Of a stretch of 64,000 nucleotides of DNA, positions 33,253-43,675 are shown piece after piece. The number at the start of each line of letters is the position of its first letter. Position 1 is the first letter of the stretch. Origin of the DNA: Nemertoderma westbladi (Eukaryota; Xenacoelomorpha; Nemertodermatida; Nemertodermatidae); NCBI GenBank assembly GCA_032718475.1, contig JAUCBJ010008254.1:33070-97069 (forward strand), given 5' to 3'. The notes under the pieces were generated by a model, which worked only from the letters and a program-made list of their open reading frames with translations, did no database searches and was not told where the DNA came from. The position numbers and the translations under genes are program-made.

Positions 33253-34321
33253 AACTTCTGCCTGTTGTTCGTCCAGTCGGCGTCTTCTCTCCTCCGCCGA
33301 GTTGTGAGAAACAAGGGATCATATATAACCTAATATAAGCACATATAACCTTCCCTCGCGCGTGACTAACCTGGGAATCGCCGCTGTCTCTGGATGCATC
33401 GTCGGGTGGAGTCAACGTCCTCTGTTGGATGTTCTCCGTCGTCGGTAGCACCTGGCCCGGTACCACCACTCCATTCTGCATCAGCCAGCTAGTAACTTCC
33501 CTTTGATACCGGCGCTCTTCTTTATCTTGGATCTCTTCCCGCTCCACTAAGTCTCTCAACTCTGCGTCACTCACTTGAGTCGCCTGCGCTTGTGATGCCC
33601 ATAGCAGCCAGTTCTCCGTCCTAACTCGTCGGAATCGCTCCGATAACTCGCGGTGCTCCAACAAGGCTGCTAAAACCCTGTCGTAAATCCTCGTCGCCAC
33701 GTCGCTCGACTGAGACTCTACTGCCTTCTTCGCTAGGACTGCAAGCTCCTCCGTCTGCTTGAATAACGCTGAGTTATATCCTCTTCTAATCTCTACTAAC
33801 CCTTCCCTGTCGATGTTCGCTGAATCAGCCAACATCTTCCTTACCTTGTCCGTCGTCCGAGTTATATGTCCGGCATGCGCGCGAAGTTTCTTCTTTATCG
33901 CAATGTCTAATTCTCTCTCGCTTACCTGACTCACACTCGGTGGACTTGAAGGATTATTTCGGGAACTACGGGTACTCCTTACAGCCGTTGGGACCACGGC
34001 ACTTACCATACCCACAGGTCTGGAAACCGGGCTCCGGGCTCTCGCTTCTGCTACACTACCCTCCCTATCACTCACCTCTGTCCGGGTTGCTGTACAATCC
34101 TTCCTTACAGTAGCGGTAGGGGATCCTAATACTATTACCTGAGGTAGTTCTTCTTCCTCACTAGTCACTGTCTCGTCCTCCTGTTCACTTACGTCAGCGT
34201 CGCTCGCTGCGTCGTCATAGTCGGCATTGTCGTCAACAGTAATATTTACGCTATCGTCAGTCGGCGGTCCGGCCGCCGTCTCATAGCTGTCCTCTAGTGC
34301 CTCTTTGTCTGAGACACTCAT
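33197..34321 (-). CDS. Element B ORF1: gag N-terminal part
   Basis: 374 codons from ATG 34319-34321 (MSVSDKEALEDSYETAAGPP). The first ~70 residues are acidic and low-complexity; about 140-290 is helical and charged (AIKKKLRAHAGHITRTTDKV..., RELSERFRRVRTENWLLWAS). After QVSHARGK the text loses gag character. ORF2 overlaps it by 56 bp in another frame and its coiled coil would follow naturally. On the minus strand CCCAG/GTTAGT near 33370 could be a splice donor at the point where ORF1 stops looking like gag. The role, by position, is structural gag. No known domain is visible. Confidence 0.8.
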   Translation of the reverse strand: MSVSDKEALEDSYETAAGPPTDDSVNITVDDNADYDDAASDADVSEQEDETVTSEEEELPQVIVLGSPTATVRKDCTATRTEVSDREGSVAEARARSPVSRPVGMVSAVVPTAVRSTRSSRNNPSSPPSVSQVSERELDIAIKKKLRAHAGHITRTTDKVRKMLADSANIDREGLVEIRRGYNSALFKQTEELAVLAKKAVESQSSDVATRIYDRVLAALLEHRELSERFRRVRTENWLLWASQAQATQVSDAELRDLVEREEIQDKEERRYQREVTSWLMQNGVVVPGQVLPTTENIQQRTLTPPDDASRDSGDSQVSHARGKVICAYIRLYMIPCFSQLGGGEKTPTGRTTGRSFACIGSTEGSRAGKGANT

Positions 34322-35405
34322 AGTCCAAATAATGTTTGCCTTCCGGCAAAAATATCTCGCAAAAGTTCGAGATATAATTATAATTTAACCGAAATACGGT
34401 CAAATTATTTGTCTAATAATCAGTTGGTCCAAAATGTCAAAATAAATTCGCAATGCAATATTGTGAATTTAATGGGGTATATAGTTATAGCAAATACTAG
34501 CACAATATTTAAACAAAATATTATTATATAGCTACTATATAATATTAAATACCGGTATAGCACAAAATAACCTTGAATCTAATACAAAATATTCAAAATA
34601 AACTTGCCACCCGAATATTTCTAATTTTATATATAGCTCTAATCAACGTAATTTTAATTTCAAATATTATATGTATCCACTAGCGCGTGGCTACATCTTC
34701 GGGTTGCGACTCTCTCTAACTCTCTCTCTAACTTGAGCGATTCAAAAAACCATGGCCGGCTAAACCTAAATATCCTAACTAATAAATTGAGTTCAGCTTC
34801 GCAGTTAAACAACCGATAATTTTTTACTGCTTCCACAAACACACTGGTGCCAACAGAACAACTAACCTTGTTTGCTGTGAGATTCCACGTCCGCGTCCAA
34901 AGATTCAGGCCCTTCGCTGATTGCAAACCGAACCCGCAGACCCACACGAACCCCAAACTCAGAAGTTCCGTCTTGCCATGTATCTCCAGATGGTATAAAA
35001 TAACTAAGCGGTTACCTAACATACCGGTACAAAACTCTAGAATTTTACAAATAATTTTGACCGAAACTGAATTCTCGCAAACCTAGCTAAAATTTTCAAA
35101 AACTTACTAATTACAATTTGCCCTAAGGCCTAAGGAACTGCTGTATTCGCAATTAGTAAAAACGCACTACCGTACATCCACTGTATGCAGTACAGTAAGT
35201 AAAACAGTACACCAACCTAACAGCCTAATGATACTGTGTGTGTGGTACGGCAAACAAATGTCCTTCTACCGTACGCAGTAACAGCAATCAGCCTAATGTA
35301 CTACTGTACTATTGTACGCGACCAGTGAATACAGTAATCTAAACTAACAGCCTAAGAATACACTATTGACCGCTGCAAGCAACAGCCAATAAAAACATAC
35401 CTTAC
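34322..35405 (-). other. Element B 5' leader between 5' LTR and ORF1
   Basis: AT-rich with no gene. Directly after the LTR end the minus strand reads GTAAGGTATG, a splice-donor-like sequence. No convincing tRNA primer-binding site was found; TGGCTGTTGCTTGC about 16 nt inside is the only TGG-led candidate. CAGCCTAA recurs near 35220, 35293 and 35348. One ATACCGGTAT palindrome lies at 34549-34558. Confidence 0.55.
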
Positions 35406-37555
35406 TGTTAAACAACTGCGACACCTATACTAACAGCAGAACTGTTGAACAGACAAATACCCGTATACCTCTCTGCCAACCTAATGAGCTCTCGCCTAAC
35501 CAATAAGACACAAAGACTGCTCTACTGTTAAGTAAAGGGGATCAGGAGCGTGCTATTACTAAATTGTAAGGGTTGCTAAATACAAAACCGCTACTTACCG
35601 TTGGATGGCGCTAATCTGCCGTCCGCTAATATATTTTACTAAATTTACACAACTCCTGCAAAATCGCTTGTTCCTTTCTCTACCGATCGCTCGATAGAGA
35701 GCTAACTGTTCGAATCTATGAGCCACGCGGGAATAACCAAAACAATAAACCCGAGTCGGCTCCCTAAGCTTACTTAAGACGAGTGCGAGGGGCTTTGCAC
35801 TCAGAGTATTCTTACGCCTAATTTTACTACTGAAATACGCTAATGCTTACGTCTTTTCTAATCGCGAATACTGGGGGTTCCCTAACGGAATGTGTGAATG
35901 CGAGAATATTTAAAATAATCAAAATTGGTACAGTACAATGTCTTTCGTAGGTGATACCGCTCTGGGTCTAAACTTGCCTGCAGCTGGCTTTAGGCCAGCA
36001 ACTTACTAGTGTCTTGCGTACTGACTACTGCGATCTAGCTTATTGCCCGCTAATGCAAATAACCGCTTAGCGTGAATAGTTTACGGTACTCTAAATTATT
36101 ACCTTAGCTACTCTCCGCTATGCTGCGTACTAATTCTTAATTTTACTAATTAATTACAGTCACAAATATGTAACAGCCTAAAATACTGTATTACTTTGAC
36201 CTAATCAGTAATTATTTACGGTAAACTAAGAGATAGAATCAATCAAAGGGAAAAGAGCGCCTATCTAAGCATTCGTAATCATAGGCACACTTTAGTAACA
36301 CACCAATCAGCGTCAGCAATCACAGATCACAATAGCACGACTTGCAATTATACAATCTGCAATTATATAATTCGCAACATAATAATTCGCAATTGACTAA
36401 TTCGCAATCTACTTACTCGCAACTTACTTACTGTAAGGTATGCAGGCCCCTCCCGGGTACATCTAGGCTTCCTAACTAACCCAATTCCTGCCCCCTAATA
36501 CTAAATAGAGACAAAACCTTGGATCATCAGCCCCCTAATTACTGTACCGGCGAGCGGTCTCCAACCCACAGTCCAAACTGCCCGACCGCAACGTTGACCC
36601 CCGCCAGCGTTGCCCGCTTTTGAATCCTCCGCTCTCCCTTAGTCGCTCAACCCCCCGATGTGCCCACCGCCCACTGGCGCCTTAGCCCTCCATTATGCTA
36701 ATAGCTACCGTAGCGGCGCATGCAAATCACAAAGTCTGACAGTCTCAGAAATCCCTTAGGATTATTGCGCAGAAAGGAATCACATAGAACCATTAATCAA
36801 AAGGTAGAAATCATAGTTCAGTTGTAATTAGCAGTAATCGAAGGAATTAATTGAGAAACACAATCAAAGATAATCGCACTAGCAAAGCATTTCAAGAAAT
36901 TAATCAAATTTAGTAAATTGCAGAAAATACGCTAAAAATTGAATAGAGACAGCTCAGCAAGTACAAGGTGATAGCAGATCATGTGAGGTGATCATGTGAG
37001 GTTCTACCGGCACACCGCCAATTTATAGGTGATCCGGATGGGGTGATGCAATAGGGTGACGCAATCGCTCTCCTATTGGCTCTCCAGTCCGCGCTAGCAT
37101 TAGACCAACCTGGAAGCAGTTAATCCAATAAGGAGGCCGGATTGTAGCCCTATGCCCTCAAATTATTACCATATATGGTAATGGATCACGTCCCTGGCTG
37201 CTGAATGGCCAGGACGGTGTCCCTATATGCTAGCCCTATCAAACTAATATCAGCAAGCACAAAATCCAGGGTCCGAATAAACTCGCTACCCTGGAACTAT
37301 CTACATATATCCTAATACAAAATTACGTAGGTAGGGCTACATACTATACAAAATGGATGGACTCAAATATATGGGCGTTTTGATTTCCCTATCTAAATAC
37401 CACTGCGTTATTATGCCTTATCTAAAATATCACGCTGCACAATGGACTAATATTACGTACAGTATAACAGACTAATATTGCATACTGCACAACGGACTAA
37501 TATTGCATACTGCATAATGACTAATAATATGGATACAGCGCCATATACCGTAACA
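35406..37555 (-). repeat. Element B 5' LTR
   Basis: 2150 bp, the same ends and content as 21139-23288. As the LTR upstream of ORF1 on the minus strand it should hold the promoter. The three visible differences from the other LTR imply a very recent insertion. Confidence 0.95.
37021..37027 (-). promoter_or_regulatory. Candidate TATA box of element B
   Basis: The minus strand reads CCTATAAATTGG here, about 530 bp into the 5' LTR. If used, transcription would start near 36990 and leave a long R-U5. It is a sequence match only. Confidence 0.3.
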
Positions 37556-37560
37556 ACTAA
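37556..37560. repeat. Target-site duplication, right (ACTAA)
   Basis: Second copy of the 5-bp duplication flanking element B; see 21134-21138. It lies inside the RNase H coding text of element C. Confidence 0.93.
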
Positions 37561-39105
37561 GTATAATGGCTACTCTGTTGGTAATGAAGACGCTGAACTG
37601 ACAAACTTCATTGGTTATATACTCCAACACGAGTAAAGCATCGGTCCAATAGACAGTTTTCTCCAGTGGATAGTCGATCTGTTCTGTTACATTCCGGCCG
37701 ATGGCTGTAGCGTATAGAGCCGCTTTTAACTCCGCTCGAGGAACTTTCAACTTGTTGTTTATCAAGGCCTTAGAGGTAACCAAGGCGACCTTAATTCCAT
37801 CCGGAGTTTCAACCCTCAGGTAGGCTACTATACCTATTCCCATATCGCTGGCGTCCCCAAATACATGGAGTTGATAGGAATACGTGGGGAGAACGTGACC
37901 AAAATAAGAACGGGAAATCGTAAAATTCTCGATGGATGGTAGAGAATCTTCCCATTTCATCCACTTCTTTAATAGTTCTCCCTTAAGTGGATCGTCCCAC
38001 GAGTGGTTTTCAAGCCACATTTGTTGTACTAAACTCTGAGCAATCAATATAACTGGGCTAATAAATCCCAATGGATCGAAATAAGTGCTCAGGATACTTA
38101 GACAAATCCGTTTAGTCCGAACTGGATTATCTCGCTGCTTTAGCTGGAAAAACAGGATATCTCTCTCTGTGTCCCATTTCAAACCAAGTGTCTTGGTTTC
38201 TGGAAGATCGTACTTGATTAGGTCTAGATCTTTAACTCCTCGGTCTTCTACCGGGATCGATTCCAGAAACTCACGGGAGTTGCTGGTGAATTTAGTTAAT
38301 CGAAATCCACCTCTTTTCAAGCACTCTACCGTTCCTTTAGCGACATCAATGGCTTCTTCCACCGATGGGAGGGACTTTAAATTGTCGTCCATGTATATAT
38401 CCCGTTTGATGTTGTCGATAACCTCTTTAGAGAAGGCATCCCAGTTGTCATCAGCAGTGGTGCGTACTACTGAGCAGGCGTTTGAAGGGCTCGAGATGAT
38501 CCCAAAAGCCTGGATGGTCATCCAGTACTCCACCGGTTTCTGGTTGAGGTCTCCTCCAGGCCACCACAGAAATCGTAGGCTGTCTCGATCTCTATCCAGC
38601 GCCTTAACTTGTAAGAACATGCCTTCTATATCGGAGGCAAAAGCGATTGAATATTGTCGTAATCTTAAGAGTATTCCCAACAAGGATTGTAGTAAGTTGG
38701 GTCCTGGCAACAACTCAGAGTTAAGGGATTGGCCCATGTAGAGGGCGGAGCCGTCAAATACTACCCGGACTTCGTTGGGTTTACCGGGTTTGGGAACGTA
38801 ATGATGTGTTAAATAGTACGTTCTCTCAGTTATGGGTGTTCCTTCCGGTACTCGCTCCGCATATCCCTTGTCAATGAATTTCTTCAGCTGGGTCTTGTAC
38901 ATCTCCTTAGCTGAAGCATTTGCCGTAAGGCGTCGATGTAGTTGCGTGATTCTTTTCTCCGCCAAGGGTCGGTTGTTTATAAATTTAGGTTCTCGCTTTC
39001 GAAATGGCAGACCAATCTCATATCTACCTTGATCTTTAAGAAAATGTGTAGTTGTTTCCTGTATCTGCTTGGCTCTTTCTTCTTCTACCGATAGGGCCTT
39101 ATCGT
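37561..39105 (-). pseudogene. BEL/Pao element C: reverse transcriptase and first part of RNase H
   Basis: The minus frame runs from about 39105 (SYDKALSVEEERAKQIQ) to the insertion site. It contains LTHHYVPKPGKPNEVRVVFD, RT motif AFASDIEGMFLQV, YMDD (near 38391), the connection segment (TKRICLSILSTYFDPLGFIS) and RNase H motifs HVFGDASDMGIGIV and TVYWTDALLVLEYI. After NRVAIILS it runs into the LTR and a meaningless tail to 37472. The insertion therefore cut the gene between RNase H and integrase. The 5' neighbour is in another frame (break near 39100). Confidence 0.92.
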
Positions 39106-39589
39106 AGGAATTGTGGGCTCTACAGCCTCTTGAGTAAAGAATCGTACGGCGTGTTCATCACGAGTCTTCGCATTGTAGCGATCTATCACTTCATTCAGTT
39201 CGTCGTTGTAGTCGACTTGCTCTGTTGGATGAATGAGGTGACATAGGTTCACTTGGTTTTGCCAAGTTTCATTTTCTGTAAGGAGGTCGATGGTATTCTC
39301 CTCGTCGAAGAGTTGGTGGATATCGTCATTATCTGAGGAGTATGGGGTTCCCTCAGGTGGGTCGTCTCCCTCACTGATTTCCTCTTCCCATTCACTTACC
39401 TGGTAGACCCGTTCTTTGGGTAGCCTTTCCATGAGGGTTCTACGGGAAGGTCCAGTAAAGTACTACTCTAGTTCTTCCCGCATAGGTTTGTAGTGGTTGC
39501 GGTTGAGCAGGCCGTTTCTCCAATGTCTCAAGCGCCTCATGCGCATTTTAGCCGATGAGTATTTGCACCCCAGGGTAGTCTGTGTGGAA
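39085..39589 (-). pseudogene. BEL/Pao element C: spacer between protease and RT
   Basis: Minus frame 39432-39085 (RVYQVSEWEEEISEGDD..., NTIDLLTENETWQNQVNLCH) plus upstream text to 39589 with a stop near 39465. It is acidic and corresponds to the poorly conserved region before RT in BEL proteins. A frameshift near 39100 separates it from RT. Confidence 0.65.
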
Positions 39590-40297
39590 TCAAGGTATCT
39601 TATGCTGCTGGGTGAAATCGTCCTCATCCCAGTTATAAGGTTCCACTTGGCTGGTAGCGAAGTTCTTTATAGCCACCATTTTTACTGACCTTATACTGTG
39701 TTCTCCTAGTTCATCCTGGGGGGTGGACAACGCGCCTACATAGTAATCTGTAGTTACTGTAGATTTCCAAACCTGCATAATTCCTGACATGTTCAACTTA
39801 GTTCGGAACTTGGGTTGTCCAGCAAAGATGTCTTCGGCTAGTTCTTTGTCGATGAATGTTCCTGTGCTGCCGGAGTCAAGGAGGGCGTTCACTATATAGC
39901 TCTTTTGTGGCCCGTGGACTCTCAACTGCACTACGGGAAATTCTCGGATTCCTACGTTGGAAGTTGGTGCTTTCCAAGATGGTTGTCGGTCAGGAGTAGT
40001 TAGGGGGAGCTCACTATCGGTTTCTTTCTCATATGTAAGTGCTCGATACACTGCGGTATTTATTAGGTAACAGGATTCGTTTTCGTCGGAGAATTCATCC
40101 GTATAGAATCCTTCCATCTCAGAACTTTGATCAGTGTCGTTCACATCACTGAATTGGACATGTAGTTCGGACTCACTTACCTGACTTGGGCTGTTTCTTT
40201 CGAATTCAGTGTGCAACAAGATATGATGTTTCACGCCGCACTTTGCACACCTTGCGTCGGAGTAACAGGTTTCCGTTGGTGTCCTTGTCTGAGGCAA
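39590..40297 (-). pseudogene. BEL/Pao element C: last zinc knuckle and aspartic protease
   Basis: The minus frame begins with CAKCGVKHHILLH, the third knuckle of the BEL gag set, then an acidic linker. The DUF1758-like protease is PVVQLRVHGPQKSYIVNALL followed by DSGSTGTFIDKELAEDIFAG, with a normal D-S-G. It ends at TAG near 39590 after NWDEDDFTQQHKIP. Confidence 0.87.
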
Positions 40298-40455
40298 TTA
40301 TAACACAACCGCTTATCCCACATGACTTCACGTCTATCTTTTAGTGATTTCTTTAAAAATTTATCACACACACTTAAACGGTGGGGCCCGTCGCACAGCG
40401 CACATTTTGGTTTGATGTTACTCACCTTACCTTGGGTAACGTTGTGCACTCTCAT
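40231..40455 (-). pseudogene. BEL/Pao element C: zinc knuckles 1 and 2
   Basis: Minus frame with CALCDGPHRLSVC (C-x2-C-x3-H-x4-C) and CYNCLRQGHQRK, the start of C-x2-C-x4-H-x4-C. The final Cys is in a different frame, where the piece at 40297 continues, so a frameshift falls inside the second knuckle. Confidence 0.85.
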
Positions 40456-40536
40456 TCTTTCCTCGGGCTTTCTTCCGTGAACTCTATTAGGAGACGTAGG
40501 AGGAGTTTTTGTTACCTGTTCTCTCCTGTCATTGGT

Positions 40537-40809
40537 TCAAGACTTAAATTTACTTACGTCATTAGGCGCTTTGTTGACATAGTAAGATCTTTCAGTGTCT
40601 TTCCCGCTGTCCTCTTCGTGAGAAGCCTGGCTTTCGCCGTCGTCTGTATAACACACTGGTGTTACCTTTCTCCTAGAAACGGGTTTCTCACTTACCTTAT
40701 TTTCCGGTGTCTTCTCTCTGGACTGCTTTAGGAGCTGTAATTTTACCTCTCCATCTAAGAATGACATGAGATCAGCCATGGTAGGGTCTCTTCGTTGTTG
40801 TTCCATCAT
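40537..40809 (-). pseudogene. BEL/Pao element C: gag segment before the knuckles
   Basis: Minus frame with RRDPTMADLMSFLDGEVKLQ, typical of the end of the BEL gag helical region, then a charged Ser/Thr-rich linker ending NDVSKFKS. It is in another frame than both neighbours. Confidence 0.7.
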
Positions 40810-40813
40810 ATAT

Positions 40814-43675
40814 AAATAAGACTTTCTTGTCCCAGCGTGTACCTACTCCACCCTTTGGTAAAGTAGAGGCCACGGCTCCAATAACCATAGAACTCTGATA
40901 TTAATGAGACTTACCTAGCCAATCTAATTGTCTACAGATCTCCTGAATTTCATCAGAAAACTCTATAATCCCGCCGCTAATGAACTTTCGGGGCGCTACC
41001 AATTTTGCATACAAATACCTAGCTATGTTATTCCTATTACCATACCTGATGTTTAGTGTATCCCAAACTTGTCTTAATCCATCTGGATGTCCAATAAACT
41101 TTAACGCCATTAACTTGGGAGATCCTACCAAGCACTCGATGAGGAATCTAAGTTTCTCTCCGTTAGATAGCACAGAGTTCTGTATGTTATCTTTATAATA
41201 TTCATTAAAAGGTAACCATTTCATCTCATCTCCATTGAACTTGACGATCTCTCCCACTTTTACCGCTTGACGGGCTTCGGTTCTAGCCATTTGACACGTA
41301 AAACTTTCTTGGGCCATCGTGTTATTTAATATCGAGTTATCGGTATATAAATTTCTCGGATTATGATCAGGTCTATATGGAATATCATTGTCAACAGGTT
41401 TATAATTACCCTTAATAGGGTTTACTATAGGAGTTTCTGCTTCACTAGCAGTATAGATGTGTGTAGGCTCCACACCTTGCGCATGAAATACTTCAGACCT
41501 AACAGGTTGACACATTGTTACAGGGGGTGGTGGTATACCCTTTTGTATATTTACTAATTTATCGCGTTCTAACGCGATACTCTGCTGCACTTCTTGCAAC
41601 TCTAACCTACTTTCTCTTACTGTTCCCTTGAACTGTTGAACAGTCTCCTGCATCTGCCCGAGCAGGAGATCCATCCCCCGCCGTCTCTCATCCACCCACT
41701 CGACCGCCGAAGCGGGAGCCGCCAACATAGTAGCGGGTAGATGAGGGACAACGGGCGACAAATCATTGATATTTCGCTCGGAGTCCAGGACGGGAACTGT
41801 CTCAGGGGCTGTTCTGCTGGGCACAGGTAGTTTAGTGCTGTGCAAAGGGAATTTAGAGGTAGGTTCTGGGAGTACAGGTGTCTCTATCACCGAAGGGATG
41901 GCTTCGAGAACAGGCCTAATTATTTCAGGCTCATCTACTATAGTAGGGAGTCTTTCTACTCTAATAATTTGGTCTGTGGGTTCTGTACTACCTAAGTCTG
42001 TGCTAGCTAGTTGCCTTCTAACAGCTGGGGGCAAATCAGGCAATTTCTGACGGTGGGGCATTCTTCTACGCCTGCTTAGACGAGATCTATTTCCTCCGCC
42101 TTCAGGATCGGTGGTATCGCCTTCATCAGATGATGTAAATCCCTGCCTTTTGGGAGTAGATCGACTTAACATCTGCATCTGACTAGCTGTTAACTGTTTA
42201 TTTATGTAGTCTTGCTTCTCTTGAAGATTTTCCAACTCTAGTTGGGTGGTCTCTTCAGACGCTCTCCATTCTGCTTCTGCCACTGCCACTGCCTCTGCTG
42301 CTTTTCTTTCCGCTTCTGCCGCTGCTCACTTTCTTTCCGCTTCTACCTCTTTTCTTTCCGCTTCTACCTCTTTTCTTTCCGCTTCTGCCGCTGCCATTGC
42401 CGCTTTCCTTTCCACTTCTGCCGCTTTTCTTTCTGCTTCTGCCGCCTTTCTTTCAGCCTCTGCCTCTGCTGCTGCCGCTGCCGCTTTTCTTTCAATTTCT
42501 GCCACTGCCGCTGCTGCTGTCTTTCTGTCTTCTATACGTTTTTTCTTTACCTGTCCTTCTTGGACCCTAGCGATGCGGATGCTTTCATCAAACTTAGCTT
42601 GATTCGCAGCTAACATTTCCACATCTATTGCGTCCAACACAAGCTTGGCTCCTTCACTATTAGGACGAAGTCCAGCCAGCCTTCTCCTCAACTCTTCGTC
42701 ACCTAGAAATCGTTGATAGTCTGATAGATAGATGTCAATAGCGTCCTTCTTCTGCGGTTTCTCTGCTGTCGCTTCGCTTTCCACTTGAGAAAAAGTAGCG
42801 TCTGTTGATTCTCCGTGGGTTGAGCGCTCAGCCAGCTGATATTTCCACTGGGCCGTTCCTTGAACCTTGAGACTCACCCGCTGAAACCAAGTCTTTACGG
42901 CAACTTGCAACGACGTGTCTTGTCTTCTTTTCGAAGCCTCCTCAAAGGCCGATAGGATTAGTCTGATTCTTAGAATTCTTTCTCTAACTTGATAAAGCAG
43001 CTCTCCCTGCTCTTGAGGTCCTTGGGGTTGTCGAAACAGTTATTCCTCTAATCGCTCCAAAGAGCTGAAGAATCCCTGTACATATCCTGCTGCCGACCTC
43101 TTCCACACAGCTGGATCATTAGTGTCTTTTGTCACTCCCATCCTGTATAAGTCCTCCCAGGCCGCTTCCGATAAGTTAAACGGGAGTCCGGGTCCAGGGA
43201 AGTTCCATTGCGTCTCGACAATAGACTTCAGTTTATCACTTGTGTATCCCGCATAACTGTCCTTGGTCGATCGCTTACTTCTCGCCCAATCGATTTGGTG
43301 TTCCTCCACTGCAATCAATACCCTAGTGAGTACGGCTGCAGGAAGAATGAGAAGGGGATCCGAATAAACCGCATCTACCATCTTTGCTCCGTGCTCGGGT
43401 GTCAGCTCTACAGTATCCGAACTACTGGAGCTATCGGGCCACTGAGAAATAAGTTTGACAGCTGCTTCTTGATCCCGCTTGACTTGAGCCCGAGTGCCTA
43501 TGATAGACCTACGGTGTTGGACTAGCCTAGGGTCTGATACTACTACTGGAGGGATGATCTTTCTTACAGTAGGAGGTGAGTTGAACTTCGGTCTCAAACG
43601 TTCAGCACTCCTATCTGGGTCACAGATGGTTGTATCTAGGAGACTGTCTGACAGGTTTTGCTTTGTGTCAGACAT
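40814..43675 (-). pseudogene. BEL/Pao element C: gag N-terminal part with nonsense codons
   Basis: A single minus frame from ATG 43673-43675 (MSDTKQNLSDSLLDTTICDP), broken by TAA at 43040-43042, TGA at 42326-42328 and TAA at 40901-40903. Between the first two stops is an Ala/Glu/Lys coiled coil of AEAERKAA-type repeats. Then come a Pro-rich linker and a DUF1759-like domain (VKFNGDEMKWLPFNEYYKDN, VWDTLNIRYGNRNNIARYLY). In-frame text continues past the third stop (VIGAVASTLPKGG, RWDKK) to about 40814. The absence of frameshifts over 2.7 kb suggests nonsense mutations hit a once intact frame. Confidence 0.85.

Larger units (their letters stand above)
21139..37555 (-). mobile_element. BEL/Pao element B, complete, nested in element C
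   Basis: A 16,417-bp minus-strand element with LTRs 35406-37555 (5') and 21139-23288 (3'), each 2150 bp, ends TGTTA...TAACA, and TSD ACTAA. By eye the LTRs differ at three places (near 21151/35418, 23217/37215 region and 23247/37515 region); two are C/T changes at CpG. Internal order on the minus strand: leader, gag-like ORF1 (34321-33197), 2421-codon gag-pol ORF2 (33252-25987), then a broken third frame (25215-24571). The internal region of 12.1 kb is long for the family. Near-identical LTRs and an open pol frame mean recent insertion. Confidence 0.95.

Noticed and set aside
32636-33307. Plus-strand frame of 223 codons (Ser/Arg/Phe-rich)
   Set aside because: It is the reverse of the element B coiled-coil region; the minus-strand reading has clear domains.
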